Counted from the first letter of the stretch, positions 40,470-49,447 are shown. The stretch: DNA of 64,000 nt from Thermohalobaculum sediminis (GCF_023487995.1 NZ_JAMFKN010000001.1:248001-312000), one strand, 5' to 3'. Numbers and translations are program-made. Notes: generated by a model from the letters alone, not told the origin.

Positions 40470-40672
40470 ACCGTCTCTCCCGGTGGCCCTGACATCAGGG
40501 CGTAACACCCGCAAACTGGTTTTGTGAAGTGACCAATTGCCGAAGGTCGATCAAAACGGGAAAATCCGAGTGAAACACTTGCCGACCGTCGGTTTTGGTT
40601 CTACGCACCGAGCAGACGGGCTGCGACGACAGGCCGTCACGAGCCCGCGCGAGACGGACACCCGGAGGAAAG
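40470..40672. promoter_or_regulatory. divergent control region between DUF3305 and ferredoxin operons
   Basis: 203 bases between two divergent operons of the formate dehydrogenase locus. The centre (about 40515-40580) is AT-richer than its surroundings, as promoters are here. No palindrome matching a known regulator (FNR, molybdate) could be supported. Confidence 0.4.
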
Positions 40673-42685
40673 ATGGCAGGGACTGCGCAACGCATTCTGC
40701 TCTGCGACTGCGCCGGAAGCTTCCGGCCCGACGCCGCCGCCATCGCATCGGCGACCGGCCTCGCGGCAGGCCGGGCCCACACGCATCTGTGCGGGGCGGA
40801 GGCCGAGGCCGCCGTCGCGGCACTGTCCTCGGGCGAGGAGGTGGTCATCGCCTGCGGGCAGATGGCGGGCTTCTTCGCCGAGATCGCCGGGGAGCTTGGC
40901 GCGCAGGACCGGCTCGACTGCATCGACATCCGCGACCGGGCGGGCTGGTCGGACGAGGCGTCCGGCCCCAAGCAGGCGGCGCTGATCGCGGGAGCGCGGC
41001 TCGCCCGCCCGCCGGTGCCGCTGATCGACGTGACGTCGGGCGGCCTCTGCCTGGTCTATGGCAGCGCCAAGGTCGCGCTCCCGGTGGCGCGGCGGCTCGC
41101 GCCGGTCCTTTCGGTCACGGTGATGCTGACCGATGCCGGCGAGGTCGCCGAGACCGAGGTCGGCTTCGACATCGTGACAGGCCGGATCCGGAACCTCGCC
41201 GGTGCGCTCGGACAGTTCCGCCTGACCGCCGATCGCTTTGCCGAGCTGGGCGCGGCGGGCCGCGGCGCGCGGCGCTTTGGCCGGACGCAGGACGGGGCGC
41301 GCAGCGAGTGCGACATCTTCCTCGACCTCAGCGGCGGCCAGCCGCTGGTGCCGGCCCATCACAAGCGCGACGGCTACCTGCGCGCCGACCCGCGCGACCC
41401 GCTGGCGGTGGAGCGCGCGGTGTTCGACGCGAGCCAGCTTGTCGGCACCTTCGAGCGCGAGCTGTTCATCCGCTTCGACGAAAGCCTCTGCGCGCATTCC
41501 CGGGCGCGCCAGACCGGCTGCACGCGCTGCCTCGACGTCTGCCCGACCGGCGCGATCTCGCCGGGTGAGGAGACCGTGGTGATCGACCCCATGGTCTGCG
41601 CGGGCTGCGGGGCGTGCCATGCCGTCTGCCCCTCGGGCGCCGCGTCGAGCGACGACCCGCCGGTGCAGTTCCTGTTCCGCCAGATGCGGGTGATGGCCGA
41701 GGCCTTCCGCAAGGCCGGCGGCGGCACGCCGCGGCTCATGATCCACGACGCCGAGCACGGGGCCGAGATGATCCGCCTCGGCGCCCGCTTCGGCCGAGGC
41801 CTGCCGGGCGACGTGATCCCGCTCGAGACGCCCTCGCTCACGGCCATCGGCCATGCCGAGCAACTGGTGGCGCTGGCGATGGGCTACTCGGAGGTCACGA
41901 TCCTCGCGGGACCCCGGACCGAGCGCGAGGTGATCGACGCGCAGATCGCGCTGGCCGACGCCATCGCGGCGGGCGTGGGCGTGCGGCCCGGCCGGGTCCG
42001 CGTGATCGACCCCGCCGACCCCGACGCGATGTCGGACATTCTTTATGGCGACCGACCCGAGGGGCTGGCGGTCGAGCCGATCCTCGCCCTGGGCGGGCGG
42101 CGCGACAGCCTGCGCCTCGCCGCGAAGGCGCTGGCGGGCGACACGCTGCCCGAGGCGCCGATCCCCCTGCCCCAAGGCGCGCCCTATGGCGCGGTGCTGG
42201 TCAACCAGGACGCCTGCACGCTGTGCCTCTCCTGCGCCGGGCTCTGCCCCACGGGCGCGCTCCTGGACAACGAGGACCGCCCGGAGCTGAGCTTCCGCGA
42301 GGAGGCCTGCATCCAGTGCGGCCTCTGCGCCAACATCTGCCCGGAGGACGCGATCCGGCTCGAGCCCAGGCTCGATCTCTCGGACGCTGTACTGGCGCCC
42401 AGGGTGATGAAGGAGGAGGAGCCCTTCGCCTGCATCGAGTGCGGCAAGCCCTTCGGCGTGAAATCGACCATCGAGAAGATCGTCGAGAAGCTCCAGGGCA
42501 AGCACTGGATGTTCACCAACTCGGACAACACGCGGCTGATCCAGATGTGCGACGACTGCCGCGTCAAGGCGCAGTATCACAGCGCGCATTCGCCCATGCG
42601 GATGGGCGAGCGGCCGCGCGTGCGGACGACCGACGACTACATCGCCGAAGCTGCGGCAACGAAGCGGAACGGAGACGAGCAATGA
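40673..42685 (+). CDS. multi-cluster 4Fe-4S ferredoxin-like protein of formate dehydrogenase locus
   Basis: A 670-residue cytosolic protein with at least four [4Fe-4S] motifs. A central pair is GCTRCLDVCPTG and CAGCGACHAVCPSG (about residues 280-320); a C-terminal pair is CTLCLSCAGLCPTG and CIQCGLCANICPED (about residues 515-565). A CIECGKPFGV...CDDCR group follows. The N-terminal ~250 residues carry scattered Cys (LLCDCAGSF, IACGQ) resembling HdrA-type or quinone-reductase accessory regions. No flavin site is evident. GGAGGAAAG precedes the ATG. It is first gene of a forward operon; the next gene overlaps its stop. Confidence 0.85.
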   Translation: MAGTAQRILLCDCAGSFRPDAAAIASATGLAAGRAHTHLCGAEAEAAVAALSSGEEVVIACGQMAGFFAEIAGELGAQDRLDCIDIRDRAGWSDEASGPKQAALIAGARLARPPVPLIDVTSGGLCLVYGSAKVALPVARRLAPVLSVTVMLTDAGEVAETEVGFDIVTGRIRNLAGALGQFRLTADRFAELGAAGRGARRFGRTQDGARSECDIFLDLSGGQPLVPAHHKRDGYLRADPRDPLAVERAVFDASQLVGTFERELFIRFDESLCAHSRARQTGCTRCLDVCPTGAISPGEETVVIDPMVCAGCGACHAVCPSGAASSDDPPVQFLFRQMRVMAEAFRKAGGGTPRLMIHDAEHGAEMIRLGARFGRGLPGDVIPLETPSLTAIGHAEQLVALAMGYSEVTILAGPRTEREVIDAQIALADAIAAGVGVRPGRVRVIDPADPDAMSDILYGDRPEGLAVEPILALGGRRDSLRLAAKALAGDTLPEAPIPLPQGAPYGAVLVNQDACTLCLSCAGLCPTGALLDNEDRPELSFREEACIQCGLCANICPEDAIRLEPRLDLSDAVLAPRVMKEEEPFACIECGKPFGVKSTIEKIVEKLQGKHWMFTNSDNTRLIQMCDDCRVKAQYHSAHSPMRMGERPRVRTTDDYIAEAAATKRNGDEQ

Positions 42686-42879
42686 CATCGGATGCCTTCA
42701 ACATGTCGATGCGAAAGTTCCTCAAGCAGGTGGGCGTCACCTCGCAGCAGGAGATCGAGAAAGCCATGCGCGCCGCGAACCCGGCGGGCCCCGTGGCGGT
42801 GAAGGTGGTGCTCACCATGCCGGAACTGGGCGTCGAGCACGTCGTCGAGGGCAAGATCACGCCCGGAGGGGATGAATGA
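42682..42879 (+). CDS. small conserved protein (DUF6494-like)
   Basis: A 65-residue protein beginning MTSDAFNMSMRKFLKQVGVT and containing SQQEIEKAMRAA, resembling the DUF6494 family as far as I can recall. It is helix-rich at the N terminus with a beta-like C-terminal half, with no signal or Cys. It overlaps both neighbours (ATGA upstream, ATGA downstream), so it is clearly translated with the ferredoxin-like and Mrp genes. Function unknown. Confidence 0.8.
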   Translation: MTSDAFNMSMRKFLKQVGVTSQQEIEKAMRAANPAGPVAVKVVLTMPELGVEHVVEGKITPGGDE

Positions 42880-43973
42880 GCGTCACGCGGGAAGACGTTC
42901 TCGCGGCCCTCTCGAAGATCGTCGATCCCGGCATCGGCCGGGACATCGTCTCGGCCGACATGGCCAAGGCGGTCTCGATCTCGGGTGGACAGGTGAGCTT
43001 CGTGATCGAGGTCGACCCCGCCAAGGGGCCCGCGATGGAGCCGCTGCGGCAGGCGGCGGTGGCGGCCGTCGAGGCGTTGCCGGGCGTCGAGAAGGTCTCG
43101 GGCGTGCTTACGGCGCACTCGGCGGCCCCCTCGTCGGCGCGGGCCGAGCCGAAGGGGCCGCCGCCGGAGCTCAACCTCGGCCGGCGCAAGCCCGCCGAGC
43201 CCGCCTCGAAGAAGATCCCTGGCGTCGACCACATCATCGCCATCGCCTCGGGCAAGGGCGGGGTCGGCAAGTCGACCGTCTCGGCCAATCTCGCCATCGC
43301 GCTCACCGCGATGGGCAAGCGCGTGGGCCTGCTGGACGCCGATGTCTATGGCCCGTCGCAGCCGCGGATGCTGGGCATCTCGGGCCGCCCGTCGAGCCCT
43401 GACGGCAAGATCATCCTGCCGCTGAGGAACCATGGCGTCACCGCCATGTCGATCGGCTTCATGGTGCCCGAGGGCGAGGCCGTGGTCTGGCGCGGCCCGA
43501 TGCTGATGGGCGCGCTGCAGCAGATGCTGGGCCAAGTGCAGTGGGGCCGGCTCGACGTGCTGCTGATCGACCTGCCGCCGGGCACGGGCGACGTCCAGCT
43601 CACGCTCAGCCAGAAGGCCCAGGTCACGGGCGCCATCGTGGTCTCGACGCCGCAGGACATCGCGCTGCTCGACGCGCGCAAGGCGATCAACATGTTCGAG
43701 AAGACGGGCATCCCGCTCTTGGGGATCGTCGAGAACATGTCAGCCTACATCTGCCCGAACTGCGGCCACGAGGCGCACATCTTCGGCCATGGCGGGGCGC
43801 GGGCCGAGGCCTCAAAGCTGGGCGTACCCTTCCTCGGCGAGATCCCGCTCGACCTCGCGATCCGCGAGGCGGGCGACGGCGGCGCGCCCATCGTGGCGGC
43901 GAAGCCTGCAAGCCCGCAGGCGCGCGCCTTCCTCGATGTCGCCGAGCGGCTGATCGAGAGCGGGAAGATCTGA
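42876..43973 (+). CDS. mrp: Mrp/ApbC-type iron-sulfur cluster carrier ATPase
   Basis: P-loop ATPase of the Mrp/NBP35 family, which holds and hands over [4Fe-4S] clusters. 365 residues: N-terminal MIP18-like domain (1-80), deviant Walker A SGKGGVGKST at 125-134, LIDLPPGTGD, and the bridging-cluster CxxC at 293-296 (YICPNCGHE). In most genomes mrp is a stand-alone housekeeping gene. Here it is coupled to FeS and formate dehydrogenase-linked genes, so it may be a dedicated carrier. ATGA and TGATG overlaps with its neighbours. Confidence 0.93.
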   Translation: MSVTREDVLAALSKIVDPGIGRDIVSADMAKAVSISGGQVSFVIEVDPAKGPAMEPLRQAAVAAVEALPGVEKVSGVLTAHSAAPSSARAEPKGPPPELNLGRRKPAEPASKKIPGVDHIIAIASGKGGVGKSTVSANLAIALTAMGKRVGLLDADVYGPSQPRMLGISGRPSSPDGKIILPLRNHGVTAMSIGFMVPEGEAVVWRGPMLMGALQQMLGQVQWGRLDVLLIDLPPGTGDVQLTLSQKAQVTGAIVVSTPQDIALLDARKAINMFEKTGIPLLGIVENMSAYICPNCGHEAHIFGHGGARAEASKLGVPFLGEIPLDLAIREAGDGGAPIVAAKPASPQARAFLDVAERLIESGKI

Positions 43974-44689
43974 TGCGCGCGGCGCCCGGCCCGACATTTC
44001 CGCCGCTCCTGCGGGGCGAGGAGGCGCCGCACGGCATCGACCCGATGCTGCGCGCCGTGTCGGTCGCGGCGCTCGGCACCGATCCGGGCCTGATCGTCTG
44101 GCAGGCCGGGGCGGACCGGCTGGCGGCGGCGGTGGTGCTGGCGCCCGAGCAGCCGCTCGAGCAGGCGATGGGCGCGGTCTTCGCCGTCGCTCTGGGCCTT
44201 GGCGACGCCGTGGGCGCGCTGGCGCCGCCCGAGGTCGCGGTGCATTACGACTGGCCCGGCGGTTTTCGCGTCAACGGCGCGCGTTGCGGGCGGATGCGGG
44301 CGCAGGCCTCGACCACCGACCCCGCAGCCGAGCCCGACTGGCTGGTGATCGGCATCGAGATCCCCTTCCTGCCGCCGCCCGAGCACGCCGAGGCGCCGGG
44401 CCTCGTGCCCGACGAGACCAGCCTCGCCAACGAGGGCTGCCTCGAGATCACGCCGGTCCAGCTTCTGGAAAGCTGGTCGCGCCACATGCTGGTCTGGCTG
44501 AACCGGCTGGAGAGCGAGGGCTTCGCCGGCCTTCACGCCGCCTGGCGCGAGCGCGGCTGGCGGATCGGCGAGACGCTGGAGGACGGCGGCACCTTCATGG
44601 GCCTCGACGAGTTCGGCGGACAGCTGGTCCGGCGCGGCGACACGACCGAGCTGCGCCCGCTCAGCGTCATGCTGGAGGGCGGCGCATGA
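43973..44689 (+). CDS. biotin/lipoate protein ligase-like protein (DUF4444 type)
   Basis: A 238-residue protein. The N-terminal ~170 residues have the feel of the BPL/LplA fold (FPPLLRGEEAP, WQAGADRLAAAVVLAPEQPLEQAMG, VHYDWPGGFRVNGARCGRMRAQ, DWLVIGIEIPFLP), then a C-terminal ~60-residue domain with WRIGETLEDGGTFMGLDEFGGQLVRRG (DUF4444). No acceptor domain for biotin or lipoate is encoded nearby, so the natural substrate is open. It starts inside the mrp stop (TGATG) and ends within the next gene's start. Confidence 0.78.
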   Translation: MRAAPGPTFPPLLRGEEAPHGIDPMLRAVSVAALGTDPGLIVWQAGADRLAAAVVLAPEQPLEQAMGAVFAVALGLGDAVGALAPPEVAVHYDWPGGFRVNGARCGRMRAQASTTDPAAEPDWLVIGIEIPFLPPPEHAEAPGLVPDETSLANEGCLEITPVQLLESWSRHMLVWLNRLESEGFAGLHAAWRERGWRIGETLEDGGTFMGLDEFGGQLVRRGDTTELRPLSVMLEGGA

Positions 44690-45165
44690 GGCTCGCGCGC
44701 ACGCTGCGCTTCGACGCATCCGACGAGAACGTGTTCGAGCACGCGGCCCAGCCCGACGAATGGGCGATCTCGGGCGCCTTCGAGTTCTCGAACTGGACCG
44801 AGGACGACCTCAAGGGCAAGCGCCGGCAAGCCTTCGCCAATGGCTGGCTGGGGCTCGAGAGTTTCGGCCGCGCGACCTTCATCGCCACCGCCAAGATCGA
44901 GCCGCACGAATACCGCGCGCTGGTCGAGCGTCTGGCCGCGCATTTCGTCGAGGCCTGGGGCGCGCCCGACCTCGACGCCGCCCACCCGGTGGCCGAGGAG
45001 GAACTGGCCTTCATGGCGAGCCTCTGCGACGAGCACGAGGCCAACACGCTCCTGATCGTGCAGCGCGAGCTGGTGGCCTCGGGCGTGAGCGAGAGCTTCC
45101 GCGCCATCGCGCCGCAGGAGGCGACGCTGGATCTGGTCGCGGTTCACGGAACGCTGGACGACTGA
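44686..45165 (+). CDS. conserved protein of unknown function (DUF6505-like)
   Basis: A 159-residue soluble protein. It starts MRLARTLRFDASDENVFE and includes EWAISGAFEFSNWTEDDLKGKRRQAF region and FIATAKIEPHEYRALVERLAAHF. I recall this as DUF6505, always with the DUF4444 and DUF6494 neighbours. No catalytic motif or cofactor site is seen. ATGA overlap with the preceding ligase-like gene; it is the last coupled gene of the formate dehydrogenase-linked forward operon. Confidence 0.8.
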   Translation: MRLARTLRFDASDENVFEHAAQPDEWAISGAFEFSNWTEDDLKGKRRQAFANGWLGLESFGRATFIATAKIEPHEYRALVERLAAHFVEAWGAPDLDAAHPVAEEELAFMASLCDEHEANTLLIVQRELVASGVSESFRAIAPQEATLDLVAVHGTLDD

Positions 45166-45176
45166 GGGGAAAGCCC

Positions 45177-45899
45177 ATGCGCCTGCGCGGAAAACGCGTT
45201 CTCGTCACCGCGGCGGCTGCGGGCATCGGCCGCGCCAGCGCCGAGGCCGCGGTCGCCGAGGGGGCGGAGGTCTTCGCCACCGACATCGACCTCGACACGC
45301 TCTCGACGCTGGGGGGCGCGGAGCTGATGCGCCTCGACGCCCGCGACGCGGACGCGATCGCCGACGTGGTCGCCCGCGCCGAGCCCGACGTGCTGGTGAA
45401 CTGCGCCGGCGTCGTGCATCACGGCACCATCCTCGACGCGACCGAGGACCAGTGGCGCGCCGCCTTCGAGCTCAACGTGACCTCGATGTTCCGCACCATC
45501 CGCGCGGCCCTGCCGGGCATGCTGGCGCGCGGGCATGGCTCGATCGTCAACACCGCCTCGGTCGTCTCGTCGATCACCGGGGCGCCGAACCGGGCGGTCT
45601 ATGGCGCGACCAAGGGCGCGGTGATCGGGCTGACGAAGCAGGTGGCGCGCGATTTCGTAACGCAGGGCATCCGCTGCAACGCGGTCTGCCCGGGGACGGT
45701 GGACACGCCTTCGCTCAATGCGCGGATGCAGGCGCAGGGCGACTACGAGACCGCGCGCGCGGCCTTCCTGGCCCGCCAGCCGATGGCGCGCTTCGCCTCG
45801 GCCGCCGAGGTCGCGCATCTGGTGGTCTATCTCGCGTCCGACGAAAGCGCCTTCGTAACCGGCCAGACCCATGTGATCGACGGCGGCTGGACAGGCTGA
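45177..45899 (+). CDS. SDR dehydrogenase, DHRS6/2-keto-3-deoxy-L-fuconate dehydrogenase-like
   Basis: A 240-residue classical SDR with all landmarks: VTAAAAGIGRAS nucleotide motif, NCAG, catalytic Ser in NTASVVSS, YGATK, and the C-terminal GQTHVIDGGWTG. The AAAxGIGRA motif and length resemble the DHRS6/2-keto-3-deoxy-L-fuconate dehydrogenase group, which oxidises 3-deoxy-2-keto sugar acids with NAD+. Placement before a FAH-family hydrolase supports this. GAGGGGA precedes the ATG at 45177. Only 11 bases follow the DUF6505-like gene, so read-through from that operon is likely. Confidence 0.85.
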   Translation: MRLRGKRVLVTAAAAGIGRASAEAAVAEGAEVFATDIDLDTLSTLGGAELMRLDARDADAIADVVARAEPDVLVNCAGVVHHGTILDATEDQWRAAFELNVTSMFRTIRAALPGMLARGHGSIVNTASVVSSITGAPNRAVYGATKGAVIGLTKQVARDFVTQGIRCNAVCPGTVDTPSLNARMQAQGDYETARAAFLARQPMARFASAAEVAHLVVYLASDESAFVTGQTHVIDGGWTG

Positions 45900-45915
45900 T
45901 CAGGGAGGAACGGCT

Positions 45916-46761
45916 TTGAGACTGATGCGGGTGGGCGAGAGGGGGCGCGAGCGCCCCGCCATGATGGACGATGCGGGCACGATCCGGGACCTGTCGGGCG
46001 TGGTGGACGACATCGCGGGCGAGGTGTTGTCGCCCGCCGGGCTCGACCGGCTGCGCGGGCTCGACCCGGCCTCGCTGCCGGCGATCGACCCCTCGGTGCG
46101 GGTTGGGCCCTGCGTCGGGCGCGTGCAGAAATTCGCCTGCGTGGGGCTCAACTATGCCGACCACGCGGCCGAATCCGGCCTGCCGGTGCCGACCGAGCCG
46201 GTGCTGTTCGGCAAGGCGATCTCGGCGCTGTCGGGCCCGAACGACGACATCGAGCAGCCGGTGGGCTCGACCATGCTGGATTACGAGATCGAGCTTGCCA
46301 TCGTCATCGGCACGCGCGCGAAGAACGTGAGCGAGGCCGAGGCGCCGGGCCATGTCGCGGGCTATGCCGTCTTCAACGACGTCTCGGAGCGCGATTTCCA
46401 GATCCACAAGGGGGGCCAGTGGATCAAGGGCAAGAGCCATGACAGCTTCGGCCCGCTGGGCCCGTGGCTGGTGACGGCCGACGAGATCGCCGATGTCGGG
46501 AACCTCGCGATGTTCCTCGACGTGAACGGCGAGCGGCGGCAGACCGGCTCGACCGCCACGATGATCTTCGGGGTCGGGCGTCTCGTCAGCTACATCTCGC
46601 GCTTCATGACGCTCGAGCCCGGCGACGTGATCCCGACCGGCACGCCCCCTGGCGTCGCCCTGGGCATGAAGGAGCCGCGCTGGTTGAGCCCGGGCGACGT
46701 GGTGGAGCTTGGCATCGAGGGGCTGGGTCGCCAGCGCCAGCGCGTGGTCGCAGCGCCCTGA
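45916..46761 (+). CDS. fumarylacetoacetate hydrolase family protein, probable 2,4-diketo-3-deoxy-sugar-acid hydrolase
   Basis: A 281-residue FAH-fold enzyme; the metal site includes the E-x-E of DYEIELAIVIG, with CVGLNYADHAAESG and TGTPPGVALGMKEP as family motifs. Members next to SDR genes hydrolyse 2,4-diketo-3-deoxy-L-fuconate (or rhamnonate) to pyruvate plus lactate; others open ureidoglycolate. The start is TTG at 45916, with GGAGG 7 bases before; an ATG at 45925 lies too far from it. It lies 16 bases after the SDR gene. Confidence 0.85.
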   Translation: MRLMRVGERGRERPAMMDDAGTIRDLSGVVDDIAGEVLSPAGLDRLRGLDPASLPAIDPSVRVGPCVGRVQKFACVGLNYADHAAESGLPVPTEPVLFGKAISALSGPNDDIEQPVGSTMLDYEIELAIVIGTRAKNVSEAEAPGHVAGYAVFNDVSERDFQIHKGGQWIKGKSHDSFGPLGPWLVTADEIADVGNLAMFLDVNGERRQTGSTATMIFGVGRLVSYISRFMTLEPGDVIPTGTPPGVALGMKEPRWLSPGDVVELGIEGLGRQRQRVVAAP

Positions 46762-46885
46762 GTTGCACCGCGCCCGCGGCGGCTGGCGCCGCCCCGGACC
46801 TGGCGCGGCAGCCCCACCCCCACCCCCGCCGCCGCCCGGCTCGCTGGAGCGGGCGGGCGGGGCGCAGATCGGAAAGGTTCGGCCC

Positions 46886-47761
46886 ATGACCATCCGCACC
46901 GTCGCCCTGCTCGGCACCGGCATCATGGGGGCGCCGATGGCGCGCAACCTTGCGAAAGCGGGCTTCCGGGTACGGGTCTGGAACCGCACGCGCGCAAAGG
47001 CCGATGCGCTGGCGGATGTGGCCGAGGTCGCGGGCACGCCGCAGCTTGCGGTCGCCGGCGCCGACGCGGTGGTGACGATGCTCGAGAACGGCGCGGTTGT
47101 GACCGAGGTCGTGCTGGGCGGCAGGCTGGCCGAGCACGCGGCCGGGGCGCTTTTCATCGACATGTCCTCGATCCAGCCCCAGCTTGCGCGCGACCACGCG
47201 CAGGCGCTGGGCGCAGCGGGCTGCCGGCACCTCGATGCGCCGGTCTCGGGCGGCGAGGTCGGCGCGGTCGAGGCGCGGCTCGCGATCATGGCCGGCGGGT
47301 CGGCCGATGATTTCGCGGCGGCCCTGCCGCTGTTCTCGGCCATGGGCCGGGCAACCCATGTCGGCCCGAGCGGCGCCGGCCAGACCGCCAAGCTCGCGAA
47401 CCAGGTGATCGTCGGCATCACCATCGGCGCGGTGTCCGAGGCGCTCACGCTGGCCGTGGCGGGCGGCTGCGACGCCGCGCAGGTGCAGGCGGCGCTGATG
47501 GGGGGCTTTGCGACCTCGCGCATCCTCGAGCTGCATGGCGGCCGGATGATCGCGGGCGACTTCCGCCCCGGCGCGATGGCGCGGGTGCAGCTCAAGGACA
47601 TGGACAACGCGCTTGACGCGGCGCGTCGCGCGGGCCTGCGGCTGCCGCTGACCGAGACGGCGCGCGGCGCCTATGCCGCGCTCACCAACGAGCTGGGCAT
47701 GGCCGAGAAGGACCACAGCGCCTATCACCTGTGGCTGAAGGCGCTGAACGCGGGCCGGTGA
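46886..47761 (+). CDS. beta-hydroxyacid dehydrogenase (3-hydroxyisobutyrate/tartronate semialdehyde reductase family)
   Basis: A 291-residue NAD(P)-dependent enzyme: Rossmann motif LGTGIMGAPMARNL at the N terminus, DAPVSGGEVGA substrate-binding loop, and catalytic Lys in the GQTAKLANQV helix. The family reduces or oxidises small beta-hydroxy acids (3-hydroxyisobutyrate, tartronate semialdehyde, glyoxylate). Specific substrate is unclear. 124 GC-rich non-coding bases separate it from the FAH gene. Its stop is 1 base from the stop of the convergent CHAD gene. Confidence 0.88.
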   Translation: MTIRTVALLGTGIMGAPMARNLAKAGFRVRVWNRTRAKADALADVAEVAGTPQLAVAGADAVVTMLENGAVVTEVVLGGRLAEHAAGALFIDMSSIQPQLARDHAQALGAAGCRHLDAPVSGGEVGAVEARLAIMAGGSADDFAAALPLFSAMGRATHVGPSGAGQTAKLANQVIVGITIGAVSEALTLAVAGGCDAAQVQAALMGGFATSRILELHGGRMIAGDFRPGAMARVQLKDMDNALDAARRAGLRLPLTETARGAYAALTNELGMAEKDHSAYHLWLKALNAGR

Positions 47762-47762
47762 G

Positions 47763-49301
47763 TCACGCCCAGAAGGGTTTGACCTTCTTCAGCGCCCGCC
47801 AGCGCGCCCGGGCCTGCGCCCAGTCCTCCTCGGCCAGCACCGCGCGCGCGCCGATCACGCGCCCCGCCGCTCGCGCCGTGGCGGGGTCGGTGGCCGCCGG
47901 CCCGTCGGGCGCCATGAACAGCGCCTCGGCCATCGCCAGGTCGTTGAGATTGCCGAAGATCTCCTGCAGCGCCCTGAGCGGCTTGAGCATCGAGCCGACC
48001 CGCTTCGCCGGATAGAGCGGCCCGAGGAACTCGATCGCGTAACGCAGACCCTTGAGCGCCTTGCGCAGCTCGTGGCGGGCCTCGATGTCGAGGTGGTCGA
48101 TGCCCCGCGCGCGCCTGGACGTCCGCGCCCAGATCCGGCCAAGCTCGGCGGCGGCGAGGTCCGTGGCCGGACGAGCGAGCCGCCCTGTCTGGGCGTGGTC
48201 GGCGGGATCGAGCCAGCCGCGCAGCGCGATAAACTGGGCAAGATCGAACAGGAATGCCTGCATCCGCGGACCGGCCAGCGTGGCGCGCAGGGCCGCGCGT
48301 TCGGCCTCGGCGCGCGCCCCGAGCGTGGCGAGGAGCGGTGCGAAACCGGGCTCGGCTTCGGCGCGCGCCGCCGCGGGGCGAAGCAGGTCGCAGATCGCCA
48401 CGTCGAGATCGCGCAGCCGCCCGACCTCGCACCCCAGCCAGTGCGCCTCGACGCCCAGACGCCGCAGGCCCAGCCCGTCGAACGGCTCGCGCCACAGCCG
48501 GAAGGCGGTGCGCAGCCGGCGCAGTCCGACCCGCAGCTGGTGCGGCCCCTCGGGATCGTCGGAGGCGAGGATCGCCCGCGCATTCCCCGCGATCTGGTCG
48601 AGGCATTCGGCAAGCACCGCCTCGCCCGCCGTCTCGGCCGTCATCCCGCGGTCGATCGCGACCTCGGCCGCCTTGCGCGGCACCGCCGGGTCGCAGGTCT
48701 GCCCCTCGGCCGCGAGGCGGGCGCCGCGCTCGGCCTTGGACAGCGTCGAGAACACGACCCCGCCCGCGGGAATCAGCTGCCGCGCCGCGAGGAACAGCGC
48801 CGCCGGGTCGCCCGAGACGAGCTCGAACTCGGCCTCGCGATGCGGGGCGGCTCGCGCCCCCGACCGGATCTCGCCCGCGTCGATGGCAAGCTCGACCTCG
48901 CTCGCGCCGTCCGGCAGCAGGCGGAAGCGGGTGCGGCGCATCTCGGTCTCGAAGACCGGTGCGAGCGCGTCGCCGTTCACAGCGGTCTCGACCCGCTCGC
49001 GCAGATCGCCATCCGCGATGCGGCCAAGATCGAGGCGACCGCCGGGCGCGGGCGTCTCGGCCTCCCGCGCGGCGCTCAAGCCGGCCGAGTGGCGCGCCCG
49101 CACCTTCACCGTCTGCACCCATCGCCGCCCCTCGCGGCGGAGCCTGAGCGCGATCCCGGCCCGGCCGAGTGCCCCGTCGGGGGTGTCGAAATAGCGGGTC
49201 AGCAGCGTCGCGCTCCTGCCCCGGCCGGCTGCCGTCGCGGCGCGGCGCAGGCGCGCCTCGCCGGCCTCGTCGAGCAGAAGCTTCAGTTCGACCTCGTCCA
49301 T
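47763..49301 (-). CDS. CYTH and CHAD domain protein
   Basis: A 512-residue cytosolic protein. An N-terminal CYTH triphosphate-tunnel domain (ExExK motif Glu3-Glu5-Lys7, paired Arg/Lys and Glu strands through ~200) is followed by a helical His-rich CHAD domain (~210-500; HQLRVGLRRLRTAFRLW, RHELRKALKGLRYAIEFL). CYTH enzymes hydrolyse triphosphates; CHAD domains bind polyphosphate granules. The combination suggests a polyphosphate-associated triphosphatase. ATG at 49301 starts directly at the CYTH motif. It is divergent from the LysR gene. Confidence 0.92.
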   Translation of the reverse strand: MDEVELKLLLDEAGEARLRRAATAAGRGRSATLLTRYFDTPDGALGRAGIALRLRREGRRWVQTVKVRARHSAGLSAAREAETPAPGGRLDLGRIADGDLRERVETAVNGDALAPVFETEMRRTRFRLLPDGASEVELAIDAGEIRSGARAAPHREAEFELVSGDPAALFLAARQLIPAGGVVFSTLSKAERGARLAAEGQTCDPAVPRKAAEVAIDRGMTAETAGEAVLAECLDQIAGNARAILASDDPEGPHQLRVGLRRLRTAFRLWREPFDGLGLRRLGVEAHWLGCEVGRLRDLDVAICDLLRPAAARAEAEPGFAPLLATLGARAEAERAALRATLAGPRMQAFLFDLAQFIALRGWLDPADHAQTGRLARPATDLAAAELGRIWARTSRRARGIDHLDIEARHELRKALKGLRYAIEFLGPLYPAKRVGSMLKPLRALQEIFGNLNDLAMAEALFMAPDGPAATDPATARAAGRVIGARAVLAEEDWAQARARWRALKKVKPFWA

Positions 49302-49447
49302 GCCGCCGACTCTATGCCTCGCTCGCACCTTGGCAAGGCGCCATGCGCGCGCAGGGCGCGCGATCCGCGCAACGCATTCGCGCAGGCCGCGCGATCCGGA
49401 CAAAAGGAAAATTTACATCGGCTGAAATCTGCCTTAACCCGGGGGCC

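Noticed and set aside
40515-40560. possible FNR box in the divergent fdh control region
   Set aside because: TTG and GATCAA half-sites are present but spaced wrongly (18 instead of 14 bases overall).
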